Shown piece by piece: positions 1-6,562 of a DNA stretch of 12,974 bases (positions are counted from its first letter, which is position 1; each line of letters opens with the position of its first letter). Source of the stretch: JACVRW01 sp035650215 (lineage in GTDB: Bacteria > Actinomycetota > Thermoleophilia > Solirubrobacterales > Thermoleophilaceae); assembly GCA_035650215.1 (NCBI GenBank), contig DASRIC010000001.1, positions 1-12,974 on the forward strand. The letters are read 5' to 3'. The position numbers and the translations under genes are program-made. The notes beneath the pieces are model-generated. The model made no database searches, was not told the DNA's origin, and saw nothing but the letters and a program-made list of their open reading frames with translations.

Positions 1-623
1 GCCGCCCGCAGCTCGGCCGCGGCGGCGCGCGGATCGGACGCGTCCCTGACGGCGCGCACCACCACGATCCGCGAGGCTCCGGCGGCGGTCACCCGGCGCA
101 CGTTATCGCGGTCGATTCCTCCGATCGCGAACCACGGCACGGGCGGGTCGAGCGCGGCGGCCTCGCCTATGAAGCCGAGCCCCGCCGCCGGCCGGCCCTC
201 CTTCGTGGGCGTCTCCCACACGGGACCGACGCTCAGCTGGTCGGGCACGAGCGGGCCCGCCAGCGCCGCCTCGAGCTGCTCGCGCGAGTGGGTGGAGAGG
301 CCGAGCAGCACGTCGGGTCCGGCCTGCTCGCGGGCGTCAGCGAGCGGGATGTCGTCCTGCCCCACGTGCACGCCGTCGGCCGCGCAGGCCCCGGCCAGGT
401 CGGGGCGGTCGTTCAACCAGAAGAGCGCCCCGTGCTCGTCGCAGAGGCGACGGAACAGCGCGGCCGCCTCCACGAGCTCCTCGTCGGAGGCCGTCTTGTC
501 CCGCAGCTGGACCATGTCCACGCCGCCGGAGAGCGCAGCCGCGAGCAGCTCCTCCAGGCCCGGCCGTACGTCGGTGACGAAGTACAGCCGGGCACGGCGG
601 AGCCGCTCGCGGCGATCGCTCAA
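1..623 (-). CDS. thiE: Thiamine phosphate synthase ThiE (3' end cut by window edge)
   Basis: ThiE condenses hydroxymethylpyrimidine diphosphate with carboxythiazole phosphate to give thiamine phosphate, in the cytoplasm. The translated frame shows the family signatures in order: YFVTD (14-18), QLRDK (39-43), NDR (71-73), HVGQDD (86-91), STH (110-112), a GP...TPTK phosphate/substrate loop (133-141) and AIGGI (167-171). About 207 residues are visible, close to full family length, so only the tail is missing. The start is inferred as TTG at 623: two in-frame TAG codons lie just upstream (the first being the stop of the preceding gene) and the next ATG would remove the first strand of the TIM barrel. 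An AGGA sits only about 2 nt before the TTG, so initiation may depend on coupling to the upstream lipoprotein gene, which ends 6 nt away. The product call is secure; the start less so. Confidence 0.93.
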   Translation of the reverse strand, partial: MSDRRERLRRARLYFVTDVRPGLEELLAAALSGGVDMVQLRDKTASDEELVEAAALFRRLCDEHGALFWLNDRPDLAGACAADGVHVGQDDIPLADAREQAGPDVLLGLSTHSREQLEAALAGPLVPDQLSVGPVWETPTKEGRPAAGLGFIGEAAALDPPVPWFAIGGIDRDNVRRVTAAGASRIVVVRAVRDASDPRAAAAELRA

Positions 624-629
624 TTCCTA

Positions 630-1598
630 CTAGTTAAAAGCGCGCGTGCGAAGACGCTCGCGCACGGTCTGGTACGCCGGCCGCGGCGTGCCGTTGGCGC
701 GAATCAGCCCGGCGTCGAAGCGGTTGCTCGCCGCGGGCTGCTCCCAGTTGTAGATGTAGAGGCGATCGATCCGCGCCCTGTAGCGCAGGGCGAGGTTGAA
801 CATGCGCTTGGTCGCCTTGTTGGCGCGCGACTCGCTGAACGGGAACAGCGTGCCTCCGCTCGGCAGCACGAACTTCACGATGCCGCCGGTCTCCGTGAGC
901 CAGACCCGGCCCTTGACCGCCTTGAGCAGCCGGGCGGTGCCGCCGAACTTCTGGCCGCGGCGCGGGTTGGTGTCGCGGTAGTTGTGGAGGCCCCAGATCT
1001 TCGGGCGCTTCGCGGTGCGCTGGAAGACCTTGAGCCAGCGCTCCATGTTGGTCTCGTCGATCACGTCCGCGGCGACGATCTGGCAGCCGCGGCAGTTGGC
1101 GCGCACCACGTTGTAGTACTGCGCCGCGCGCTTGGGGTTCTTGAAGGTCGGCTGCGACCGGTGGTTGGCCTCGTTCCACGGGCTCACGACCTTGACCTGC
1201 GGCCAGCGCTGGCGGAAGGCCTTGAAGGCGCGCGTGTACTGCCGGACGCTCGGCAGCGTGCACGGACGTGACGGGCAGCGCGAGCCGAGCGCCTGGCTGA
1301 AGCTGATCAGTGGCTCGACTCGGGCCGACCGGGCCGTGGTGAGCCAGGTGTCGAGCCAGCCCGCCTCCGTGGGCTTGAGCGCCACGTTCCAGGACGGGAA
1401 GTAGCGGGCGCGCTTCACGCCGAGCTGGGTGAAGAGCGGGTTGGTGAACAACCCCGCGTCCTGCTGCCCGATCCCGACCAGAATGGCGGCCTCCGAGCGC
1501 TGCGGGCTGGCGGCGAGGCCGCAGCCGGCGAGCACCAGGACGGCGGCGAGGCATGCGAGTGAGCGAGTCATGATCCTCCTGAGCGTAGACAACGTCAT
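630..1598 (-). CDS. Lipoprotein with clan GH-A-like glycoside hydrolase barrel
   Basis: Predicted surface-anchored enzyme that probably cleaves a polysaccharide or glycoside; substrate unknown. The N-terminus is a lipoprotein signal: Arg-containing n-region, hydrophobic stretch, lipobox LAGC with the lipidated Cys at residue 26. The rest looks like a (beta/alpha)8 barrel, with candidate acid/base Glu143 in PWNEANH and candidate nucleophile Glu236 in LTETGG, the usual strand-4 and strand-7 positions of clan GH-A. At 322 residues it is essentially one catalytic domain. Two starts are possible: ATG at 1598 (ATGA overlap with the upstream stop, GAGG 5 nt before it) or ATG at 1571 (AGGAGG 3 nt before it), both keeping the signal peptide. 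It lies directly downstream of another GH-A-like gene and upstream of thiE, probably in one transcript. The exact GH family cannot be assigned by eye. Confidence 0.75.
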   Translation of the reverse strand: MTLSTLRRIMTRSLACLAAVLVLAGCGLAASPQRSEAAILVGIGQQDAGLFTNPLFTQLGVKRARYFPSWNVALKPTEAGWLDTWLTTARSARVEPLISFSQALGSRCPSRPCTLPSVRQYTRAFKAFRQRWPQVKVVSPWNEANHRSQPTFKNPKRAAQYYNVVRANCRGCQIVAADVIDETNMERWLKVFQRTAKRPKIWGLHNYRDTNPRRGQKFGGTARLLKAVKGRVWLTETGGIVKFVLPSGGTLFPFSESRANKATKRMFNLALRYRARIDRLYIYNWEQPAASNRFDAGLIRANGTPRPAYQTVRERLRTRAFN

Positions 1599-3052
1599 CT
1601 GAACCTCGTGACTGGCTTGACCGTGGGGCTGGCCTGACCACCGGACACGATCCGGTAGCGCCTGCTGGCCGCGTTGTCGACCCGCAGGCGCTGCTTGAAG
1701 TAGCCGCGAACGTTGCGCACGGCGATCGGCCTGCCCAGATTCTGGAACCCTCCCCGGCGCCCGCGCTGCTGAACCTGGACGGTGGCGCCCCGGCCTCCCG
1801 GGCGGGCGGCGCCGAGGACCTCGATCGCGCTGGGCCCGAGCACCCGCACGAACAGCGGCAGGCGGTACATGGCGTACACGTCAGTCTTTGGGCGGCCATC
1901 GGCGAAGCGCAGGCCGCTCTGCCAGGTGCCGAAGTCGCCGTTCACGATCGGCACGTCGTTCATCGTGTACTGCGAGTAGCTCCGCACGCGCGGGTTGCGG
2001 CGCGCGAGCCAGAGCTCGGACAGCGCCATGAAGCCCGGGATGCGCGCGAGGCGCACGCCCAGCTGCGGGTCGGGAGGCAGCGACTGGAAGCCGAACTCGG
2101 TGATCCAGATCGGCTGGCGGCCGCCGCCGATCCGCCCGCGCGCGCGGGCGCGGTCGAGCGCCCCGGTCACGCGCTCGAGCGAGCGGATCGTGGCGTCGTC
2201 GCGCGAGGGCTCCACCAGGTCGGGCCCGGCGGGCCGCGTGTAGGGGTGGTAGGCGAAGCCGTCGAGGCCGGTGAGCTTCTTGTAGCGCTGGCAGCCGCGC
2301 ACGCGGGCGGCGCGGCCGCGGAAGGGCCGGTAGGACGAGTCGAGGCAGAACATCTCGCGGATGAAGCGGATCGGCTGGAGGTTGGCCTTGGCGAAGCAGC
2401 AGCGCTTGGCCCCGATCGGGAGCAGCTCGCCGAACAGCACCGGGTCGCGCGTCGCGCCGCCGCGGCGCAGGCCGCTCACCGCGGCCCGCACCATGGCGCG
2501 GTACGCGTGGGGAGCGCGCGGCACGCCGCGGCTGCCCTGAGGATTGAGGTACTTGGCCAGGTTCGGCTCGTTCCAGAGCGTCCAGACGTCGACGCCCGGG
2601 AAGCGCCGCGCGGCCGCTTGGGCGAAGCGCCCGAACTCGCGCGAGCTCACGCCGGTCACGTTCTCGTACTGGCCCCGCTTGCCGCGCGTCGCCCAGCTGG
2701 GCGCGGGCGGCGAGAGCGTGAACATCACCTGGAGTCCGCGCGCCTTGGCGGCGCCGAGCAGGTCGGCGTACACGCCGAAGCCGGGGTATCCGGCGGGATC
2801 GCGCCCGTCGAAGCCGGCCGGCTTGCGCCTGCCGCTCGGCGCGGCGAAGTCCCAGCGCAGCTGCACCTTGATCATGTCGGCGCCGAGCGCGCGGATCTCG
2901 TCGAGGGTGGAGTCGCGCACGCCGGCGCCGCGCTCCACGAGCAGCGCGTCGTCCTGGAAGAGCGCAACCTGGCGCGCTCCGGCCGCCGCGGAGGCGGGCA
3001 GCGCCAGCGCCACGAGCGCGACGAAGATGGCTATGGGCGTGCGAAAGCGCAT
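1595..3052 (-). CDS. Secreted clan GH-A-like glycoside hydrolase
   Basis: Predicted exported glycosidase (485 aa). Residues 1 to about 25 form a Sec signal peptide with a long Ala/Leu/Val core and an ASAAAGA cleavage region. The barrel domain follows, with WNEP at 160-163 (Glu162 as likely acid/base) and ITEFG at 317-321 (Glu319 as likely nucleophile), the hallmark pair of retaining clan GH-A enzymes; GH5- or GH39-like families fit best. Four cysteines (218, 219, 236, 254) cluster in one insertion and could form disulfides. The last ~100 residues, rich in Arg, Gly and Val, look like a small beta-rich domain rather than barrel. The start is ATG at 3052, with no strong Shine-Dalgarno sequence. 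Its stop overlaps the start of the related lipoprotein gene (ATGA), suggesting coupled expression of a secreted and a tethered enzyme. Substrate unknown. Confidence 0.75.
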   Translation of the reverse strand: MRFRTPIAIFVALVALALPASAAAGARQVALFQDDALLVERGAGVRDSTLDEIRALGADMIKVQLRWDFAAPSGRRKPAGFDGRDPAGYPGFGVYADLLGAAKARGLQVMFTLSPPAPSWATRGKRGQYENVTGVSSREFGRFAQAAARRFPGVDVWTLWNEPNLAKYLNPQGSRGVPRAPHAYRAMVRAAVSGLRRGGATRDPVLFGELLPIGAKRCCFAKANLQPIRFIREMFCLDSSYRPFRGRAARVRGCQRYKKLTGLDGFAYHPYTRPAGPDLVEPSRDDATIRSLERVTGALDRARARGRIGGGRQPIWITEFGFQSLPPDPQLGVRLARIPGFMALSELWLARRNPRVRSYSQYTMNDVPIVNGDFGTWQSGLRFADGRPKTDVYAMYRLPLFVRVLGPSAIEVLGAARPGGRGATVQVQQRGRRGGFQNLGRPIAVRNVRGYFKQRLRVDNAASRRYRIVSGGQASPTVKPVTRFR

Positions 3053-3143
3053 CGAACTCGGTGTAGCAACACGCCGAACGCGACCGGTTGCGGTCCTAAC
3101 CCCCTGCTAGCGTCCGGCAAGCCGACCTGTAGGGGTAGCAGAC
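3053..3143. promoter_or_regulatory. Divergent intergenic region, probable two-way promoter
   Basis: This 91-base gap separates the minus-strand hydrolase/thiE unit from the plus-strand DUF6458-like/thiOSG unit, so promoters in both directions are expected here. TAGCGT at 3108-3113 fits the loose actinobacterial -10 pattern TANNNT on the plus strand, but no convincing -35 sits at the right distance. On the minus strand a TTGCCG box lies 16 nt from TAGGAC, also weak. AGGGG at 3131-3135 is the ribosome binding site of the following gene. No clear operator palindrome was seen. Confidence 0.35.
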
Positions 3144-3359
3144 ATGGGTATAGGAACGTCGATATTCCTGATCGCGGTGGGCGCAATCTTGCGCTACGCG
3201 GTCACCACCACGGTCTCGGGAATCGAGCTGCAGACGGTCGGCCTGATCCTGATGATCGTGGGCATCATCGGGCTCGTGATCTCGCTCGCGGTCATCTTCA
3301 CGAGGGGCGACGATCGGCCCCGCTCGGCCGCGGACGACTACCCGACGCGGCGGCTCTAA
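3144..3359 (+). CDS. Small two-helix membrane protein, DUF6458-like
   Basis: A 71-residue protein with two hydrophobic segments (about residues 4-20 and 30-53) joined by a short loop, and a charged tail rich in Asp and Arg. The opening MGIGTSIFLIAVGAIL and the second helix LILMIVGIIGL resemble the actinobacterial DUF6458 family of unknown function; this is recognition from memory, not a search. The start is ATG at 3144 with AGGGG 8 nt upstream, a good site. It is the first gene after the divergent gap and ends about 20 nt before the TPP riboswitch, so transcripts from its promoter may read into the thiamine genes. Nothing in the protein ties it to thiamine; the neighbourhood may be incidental. 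Confidence 0.8.
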   Translation: MGIGTSIFLIAVGAILRYAVTTTVSGIELQTVGLILMIVGIIGLVISLAVIFTRGDDRPRSAADDYPTRRL

Positions 3360-3379
3360 ACTCCTCGGGAGGACAACGG

Positions 3380-3468
3380 GAGCTCGGGGCGACCGGGCTG
3401 AGAGGGCGGCTGCGGCGCCGCCGACCGTCGAACCTGACCCGGGTAATGCCGGCGAAGGGAAGGAGATT
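3380..3468 (+). promoter_or_regulatory. TPP riboswitch (THI element)
   Basis: Carries the conserved THI-box blocks in correct order: CGGGG (3385-3389), the pyrimidine-sensing CTGAGA (3398-3403), GAACCTGA (3430-3437), and a P5 hairpin CCGG-GTAATG-CCGG (3439-3452), followed by GAAGGGAAG. A P3a-type hairpin pairs GGCGGC (3405-3410) with GCCGCC (3417-3422). A short closing stem pairs CTC (3383-3385) with GAG (3463-3465). That GAG is part of the Shine-Dalgarno sequence of thiO, so bound thiamine pyrophosphate should hide the ribosome binding site directly. No terminator hairpin with a U-run follows, which supports control of translation rather than transcription. Outer boundaries are approximate. 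Confidence 0.93.
3460..3465 (+). promoter_or_regulatory. Shine-Dalgarno of thiO inside riboswitch stem
   Basis: AAGGAG lies 6 nt before a CTG codon at 3472. This spacing is ideal and no ATG, GTG or TTG lies in frame nearby, so the site decides the thiO start. Its GAG half is also the 3' strand of the riboswitch P1 stem, giving a direct switch between ribosome binding and ligand-bound folding. Confidence 0.75.
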
Positions 3469-3471
3469 CGA

Positions 3472-4623
3472 CTGCCGCAGAGCACACGCTACGACGCCGT
3501 CGTGATCGGCGCGGGACTGATCGGTCTCGCCTGCGCCTGGAGGGCGCAGCAGCTCGGCATGTCCGTGCTCGTGCTCGACCGCGAGCCCGAGCCAGGCGCC
3601 GCCACCTCGCGGGTGGCGGCCGGGATGCTCGCCCCGGTGACGGAGGCCGACGTGGGCGAGGAGGGGCCGCTCCGCGTGAACCTCGCCGCGCGGGAGCGCT
3701 GGCCCGCCTTCGCGGCGGAGCTGGAGGAGCGCACCGGGCTCGGCACGGGCTACCGCGACAGCGGCGCGCTCGTGGTGGCGGCCGACCGGGACGACACGGA
3801 GTCGCTCCGGCGCCTGCACGACTTCGAGCGCTCACTCGGCCTGGACGCGGAGTGGCTCACGCCGTCGGGCTGCCGCGAGCTCGAGCCCGGGCTCTCGCCG
3901 CGGGTGGGCGGCGGCATCCTCGCCCACGGCGACGGCGTGGCCGATCCGGTGGCCACCATCCGAGCGCTCGCGCGCGCGGTCGCCGAGCACGCAGAGCTGG
4001 CGCTCGGCGTGGAGGTCGAGGCGATCGAGCACGATGCGGCACGGGTCACCGGCGTGCGCAGCTCGGCGGGCACGGTCGCCTGCGAGCACGTGGTGCTCGC
4101 GGCGGGCCCCTGGAGCAGCGCGCTCGCGCCGGAGGTCGGCGGCGCCCTGCCGGTCCGCCCGGTGAAGGGCCAGATCCTCGAGCTGCGCGTGCGCGGGGGG
4201 CAGGGGCCGCTGATCGACCGGATCGTGCGCACGCCGCGCTGCTACCTCGTGCCGCGCGCCGACGGGCGCGTGGTGCTCGGCGCGACCGTGGAGGAGCAGG
4301 GCTTCGACACAGCCGTCACGGGCGACGGCGTCTACCGCCTGCTCGAGGCGGCCTGGGAGGTGCTGCCCGAGGTGGGCGAGCTCGAGCTGCTGGGCGCTCG
4401 CGCGGGCCTTCGCCCGGCCACCCCCGACAACCGGCCGCTGGTCGGCGCCGGCGAGCTGGAGGGCCTCGTGTGGGCCACCGGCCACTGGCGCAACGGCGTG
4501 CTGCTCGCTCCCTACACCGGCGACGCCGTGGCCTCGATTCTTGCCGGCCGCGAGCCCGACGAGCTGCTCGCCTCGCTGGCCCCCGCCCGCTTCGCAGACG
4601 ACCGTCCGGTGGCGCGCGCATGA
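3472..4623 (+). CDS. thiO: Glycine oxidase ThiO (probable CTG start)
   Basis: FAD-dependent oxidase that turns glycine into iminoglycine (dehydroglycine), the two-carbon-plus-nitrogen donor for the thiamine thiazole in aerobes. The N-terminus holds a Rossmann dinucleotide site, VVIGAGLIG with GxGxxG at residues 13-18. The C-terminal part has the ThiO signatures GLRPATPDNRPLVG and ATGHWRNGVLLAP. Length from the proposed start is 383 residues, normal for the family. A GTG at 3502 would begin inside the first Rossmann strand and is a poor start; CTG at 3472, 6 nt after AAGGAG, restores the strand (RYDAVVIGAG). It overlaps thiS by 4 bases (ATGA). Expression should fall when TPP binds the upstream riboswitch. 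A D-amino-acid-oxidase-type enzyme of other specificity is unlikely given thiS and thiG next door. Confidence 0.93.
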   Translation: MPQSTRYDAVVIGAGLIGLACAWRAQQLGMSVLVLDREPEPGAATSRVAAGMLAPVTEADVGEEGPLRVNLAARERWPAFAAELEERTGLGTGYRDSGALVVAADRDDTESLRRLHDFERSLGLDAEWLTPSGCRELEPGLSPRVGGGILAHGDGVADPVATIRALARAVAEHAELALGVEVEAIEHDAARVTGVRSSAGTVACEHVVLAAGPWSSALAPEVGGALPVRPVKGQILELRVRGGQGPLIDRIVRTPRCYLVPRADGRVVLGATVEEQGFDTAVTGDGVYRLLEAAWEVLPEVGELELLGARAGLRPATPDNRPLVGAGELEGLVWATGHWRNGVLLAPYTGDAVASILAGREPDELLASLAPARFADDRPVARA

Positions 4624-4832
4624 CCGCGGTGATCCTGAACGGCGAGTCGCTCGAGCTGCCCGCGCCGGCCACCGTCGACGCCGCCGTGCGCGCGGCCGGC
4701 GCCCCGGATGACGGGCGCGGCGTGGCTGTGGCGGTCGACGGCGAGGTGGTGCCGCGCGGCGCGTGGACGACGACCGAGGTGCGCGAGGGCCAGCAGGTGG
4801 AGGTGCTGCGCGCGGTGCAGGGAGGAAGCTGA
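4620..4832 (+). CDS. thiS: Sulfur carrier protein ThiS with extra C-terminal Ser
   Basis: Ubiquitin-fold sulfur carrier: its C-terminal glycine is adenylated by ThiF and converted to a thiocarboxylate that ThiG uses to build the thiazole. The 70-residue product opens with TAVILNGESLELP, as ThiS proteins do, and has the central VAVAVDGEVVPRGAW segment and a VEVLRAVQGG end. The usual Gly-Gly C-terminus is followed here by one serine (codon AGC, 4827-4829) before the stop. That residue would block adenylation unless removed. The GGAGG encoding the Gly-Gly also serves as the ribosome binding site of thiG. The start ATG overlaps the thiO stop and the stop overlaps the thiG start. No thiF is in the window. 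Identity is secure from sequence and position between thiO and thiG. Confidence 0.95.
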   Translation: MTAVILNGESLELPAPATVDAAVRAAGAPDDGRGVAVAVDGEVVPRGAWTTTEVREGQQVEVLRAVQGGS

Positions 4833-5596
4833 TGTTCGAGATCGCAGGACGCGCGCTGGAGTCGCGGCTCATCCTCGGCACGGGCGGGTTTCGCAGCATG
4901 GACGCCCTGGCCGCGGCCGCCGCGCAGTCGGGCGCCGAGCTGGCCACCGTGGCGATGCGCCGGGTGGACCCGAGCGCGCCGGGCTCGATCGTCGACGTGC
5001 TCGGGGAGGCGGGCATCGACGTGCTGCCGAACACCGCCGGCTGCTTCACCACGCGCGAGGCGGTGACCACCGCCAAGCTCTCGCGCGAGGCGCTAGGCAC
5101 CGACTGGGTGAAGCTCGAGGTGATCGGCGACGACCGCACGCTCCTCCCCGACCCGGCCGAGCTGCTGCGCGCCGCCGAGGAGCTCGTGGCGGACGGCTTC
5201 ACCGTGCTCCCCTACACCAACGACGACCCGATTCTCGCGCGGCGCCTCGAGGACACCGGCTGCTCGGCGGTGATGCCGCTCGGCTCGCCGATCGGAAGCG
5301 GCATGGGGATCAACAACCTCTACAACCTGCGGCTGATCGTGGAGGCCGCGCGCGTGCCCGTGATCCTCGACGCCGGCATCGGCACGGCCTCCGACGCCGC
5401 GCTCGCCATGGAGGAAGGCTGCGACGCGGTGCTACTGGCCAGCGCGATCTCGCGCGCGGCCGACCCGGCGGCGATGGCGCGCGCCATGCGCAAGGCGGTC
5501 GAGGCCGGCCACGAGGCCCGTGAGGCCGGGCGCATTCCGCGGCGCACGTACGCGCAGCCCTCCTCGCCCGAGGAGGGAGTGGCCGAGCTGGCGTGA
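4832..5596 (+). CDS. thiG: Thiazole synthase ThiG
   Basis: Condenses deoxyxylulose 5-phosphate, iminoglycine from ThiO and sulfide from ThiS-thiocarboxylate into the thiazole phosphate. The 254-residue protein is a full-length ThiG TIM barrel: LILGTGGF (13-20), VAMRRVDP (40-47), LPNTAGCFT (65-73), the Schiff-base lysine Lys94 in WVKLEVIGD, VLPYTNDDP, then MPLGSPIGSG and VILDAGIGTASDAA for phosphate binding. The start ATG shares one base with the thiS stop (TGATG) and has GGAGG 6 nt upstream. An ATG-initiated extension back to 4763 stays open but would overlap most of the end of thiS and is not needed. The stop overlaps the next gene's GTG by 4 bases, so the thi genes and the SnoaL-like gene are likely translated from one message. 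Confidence 0.96.
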   Translation: MFEIAGRALESRLILGTGGFRSMDALAAAAAQSGAELATVAMRRVDPSAPGSIVDVLGEAGIDVLPNTAGCFTTREAVTTAKLSREALGTDWVKLEVIGDDRTLLPDPAELLRAAEELVADGFTVLPYTNDDPILARRLEDTGCSAVMPLGSPIGSGMGINNLYNLRLIVEAARVPVILDAGIGTASDAALAMEEGCDAVLLASAISRAADPAAMARAMRKAVEAGHEAREAGRIPRRTYAQPSSPEEGVAELA

Positions 5597-6087
5597 GCGG
5601 CGAGCTCGAGCGCTCGGCGGTCGACGCGCTGGCGGATAGCTGGCGCGCGGCCTGGCAGGGGGCGGGCTTCGAGGCCTGCTGCACCCCGGACGTGGCCTAC
5701 GAGGATCCGGTGGCCACCCATCCGCTGCGCGGGGTCGACGCCCTCGACCGCCACGCCGTGAGTGTGCGCTCGGCGTTCCCCGACCTGCGGATCGAGGCCA
5801 CCGCGCCGGCGCTCGTGCGGGGGACACACGTGTGCGTGGCCTGGCGCGCGCTCGGTACCCATCACGGCGACATCGGGCAGATGATTCCGGCCACCGACCG
5901 ATTCGTGAGCCTCCACGGCCTGCACTTCATCGAGCTGAGCGACGGCGCCGTGCGCAGGGCACGCGGCTTCTTCGACCTCTACGACGCCGCCACCCAGCTC
6001 GGCCTGCTCCCAACCCGGGGCGGGCTGGGAGAGACCGCGCTGCTCGCGCTCAGGGGCTTCGGCCTGCGGCGGCGGCCCGCCGAGTAG
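5593..6087 (+). CDS. SnoaL-like / NTF2-fold protein
   Basis: A 164-residue cytoplasmic protein of the SnoaL-like (NTF2 cone) type. It opens with a helix (VDALADSWRAAWQ), then a YEDPVATHPLRG segment typical of this fold, a strand ending in CVAWRALGTHHGD, and HFIELSDGAVRRARGFFDLYDAATQLGLLP, the usual last strands and helix. The family includes ester cyclases, small hydrolases and many proteins of unknown role, so no reaction can be assigned. The GTG start overlaps the thiG stop (GTGA), tying it to the riboswitch-controlled thi operon. The last ~20 residues (from about 142) extend beyond the usual domain and are rich in Gly, Leu and Arg. A thiamine-related or salvage role is an inference from position only. 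Its stop directly abuts the stop of the converging cupredoxin gene. Confidence 0.8.
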   Translation: MSGELERSAVDALADSWRAAWQGAGFEACCTPDVAYEDPVATHPLRGVDALDRHAVSVRSAFPDLRIEATAPALVRGTHVCVAWRALGTHHGDIGQMIPATDRFVSLHGLHFIELSDGAVRRARGFFDLYDAATQLGLLPTRGGLGETALLALRGFGLRRRPAE

Positions 6088-6528
6088 CTACTTCACCTCG
6101 ATCTGGCCGGCCATGCCGGGGGCGTGCACCTTGCAGACATACTCGTAGGTGCCCGGCTCGTCGAGCGTCAGCTTGAAGGTGTCCCCCCCCTGCATGCCGC
6201 CAACGCCGCCCGGCGACTCGAAGTTGGCGCCGGGGCCGCTCGTCTTGTGCACGTCGTGCGGCACGGACTCGTTGTTCGTGAAGGTCACCGTGTCGCCGGC
6301 CTTCACCTTGATCTCGGCCGGCTGGAACTGGATGTCCGCCATGCTGACCTGCGCGCCGCTGCCGGTGTTCTCGGGCTTACCGGACTCCTGGGAGCCACCT
6401 TCGCCCTCGCCGGCGGGCTGCTCAGTGCCGTTCGAGCCGCTGCCGCCATCGTCGTCGTCGTCGCCGCAGCCTGCGAACACGAGGCCTAGGGAGAGGCAGG
6501 CGAGGAGCAGCGCGATCCACTTCTTCAT
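6088..6528 (-). CDS. Cupredoxin (plastocyanin-like) lipoprotein
   Basis: A 146-residue exported, lipid-anchored blue-copper protein, likely an electron carrier outside the membrane. It has a lipoprotein signal MKKWIALLLACLSLGLVFAGC (lipobox FAGC, Cys21), then an acidic Gly/Ser/Glu linker beginning with five Asp (residues 23-27), then a cupredoxin domain from about residue 60. The four type 1 copper ligands are present in order: His91 in PHDVH, Cys132, His135 and Met139 in VCKVHAPGM. FQPAEIKVKAGDTVTF is the typical first-strand pair. AGGAGG at 6537-6542 lies 8 nt before the ATG. It follows argF by 34 bases and may share its transcript. The five Asp codons form a short GAC repeat (6448-6462). 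The redox partner is unknown. Confidence 0.92.
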   Translation of the reverse strand: MKKWIALLLACLSLGLVFAGCGDDDDDGGSGSNGTEQPAGEGEGGSQESGKPENTGSGAQVSMADIQFQPAEIKVKAGDTVTFTNNESVPHDVHKTSGPGANFESPGGVGGMQGGDTFKLTLDEPGTYEYVCKVHAPGMAGQIEVK

Positions 6529-6562
6529 GTGGGGGACCTCCTACGGGGACGTACCACCAAGC

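Noticed and set aside
634..1899. 421-codon minus-strand frame overlapping both hydrolase genes
   Set aside because: It is out of frame with the signal peptides and catalytic motifs and has no recognisable domain.
4763..4831. Longer N-terminus for ThiG
   Set aside because: It overlaps the thiS coding end in another frame, has Gly/Arg shadow composition, and the ThiG family begins at the ATG at 4832 with its own ribosome site.
3832..5202. Long minus-strand frame (456 codons) opposite thiO, thiS and thiG
   Set aside because: It is antisense to three clear thiamine genes and shows only Ser/Arg/Pro-rich shadow sequence.
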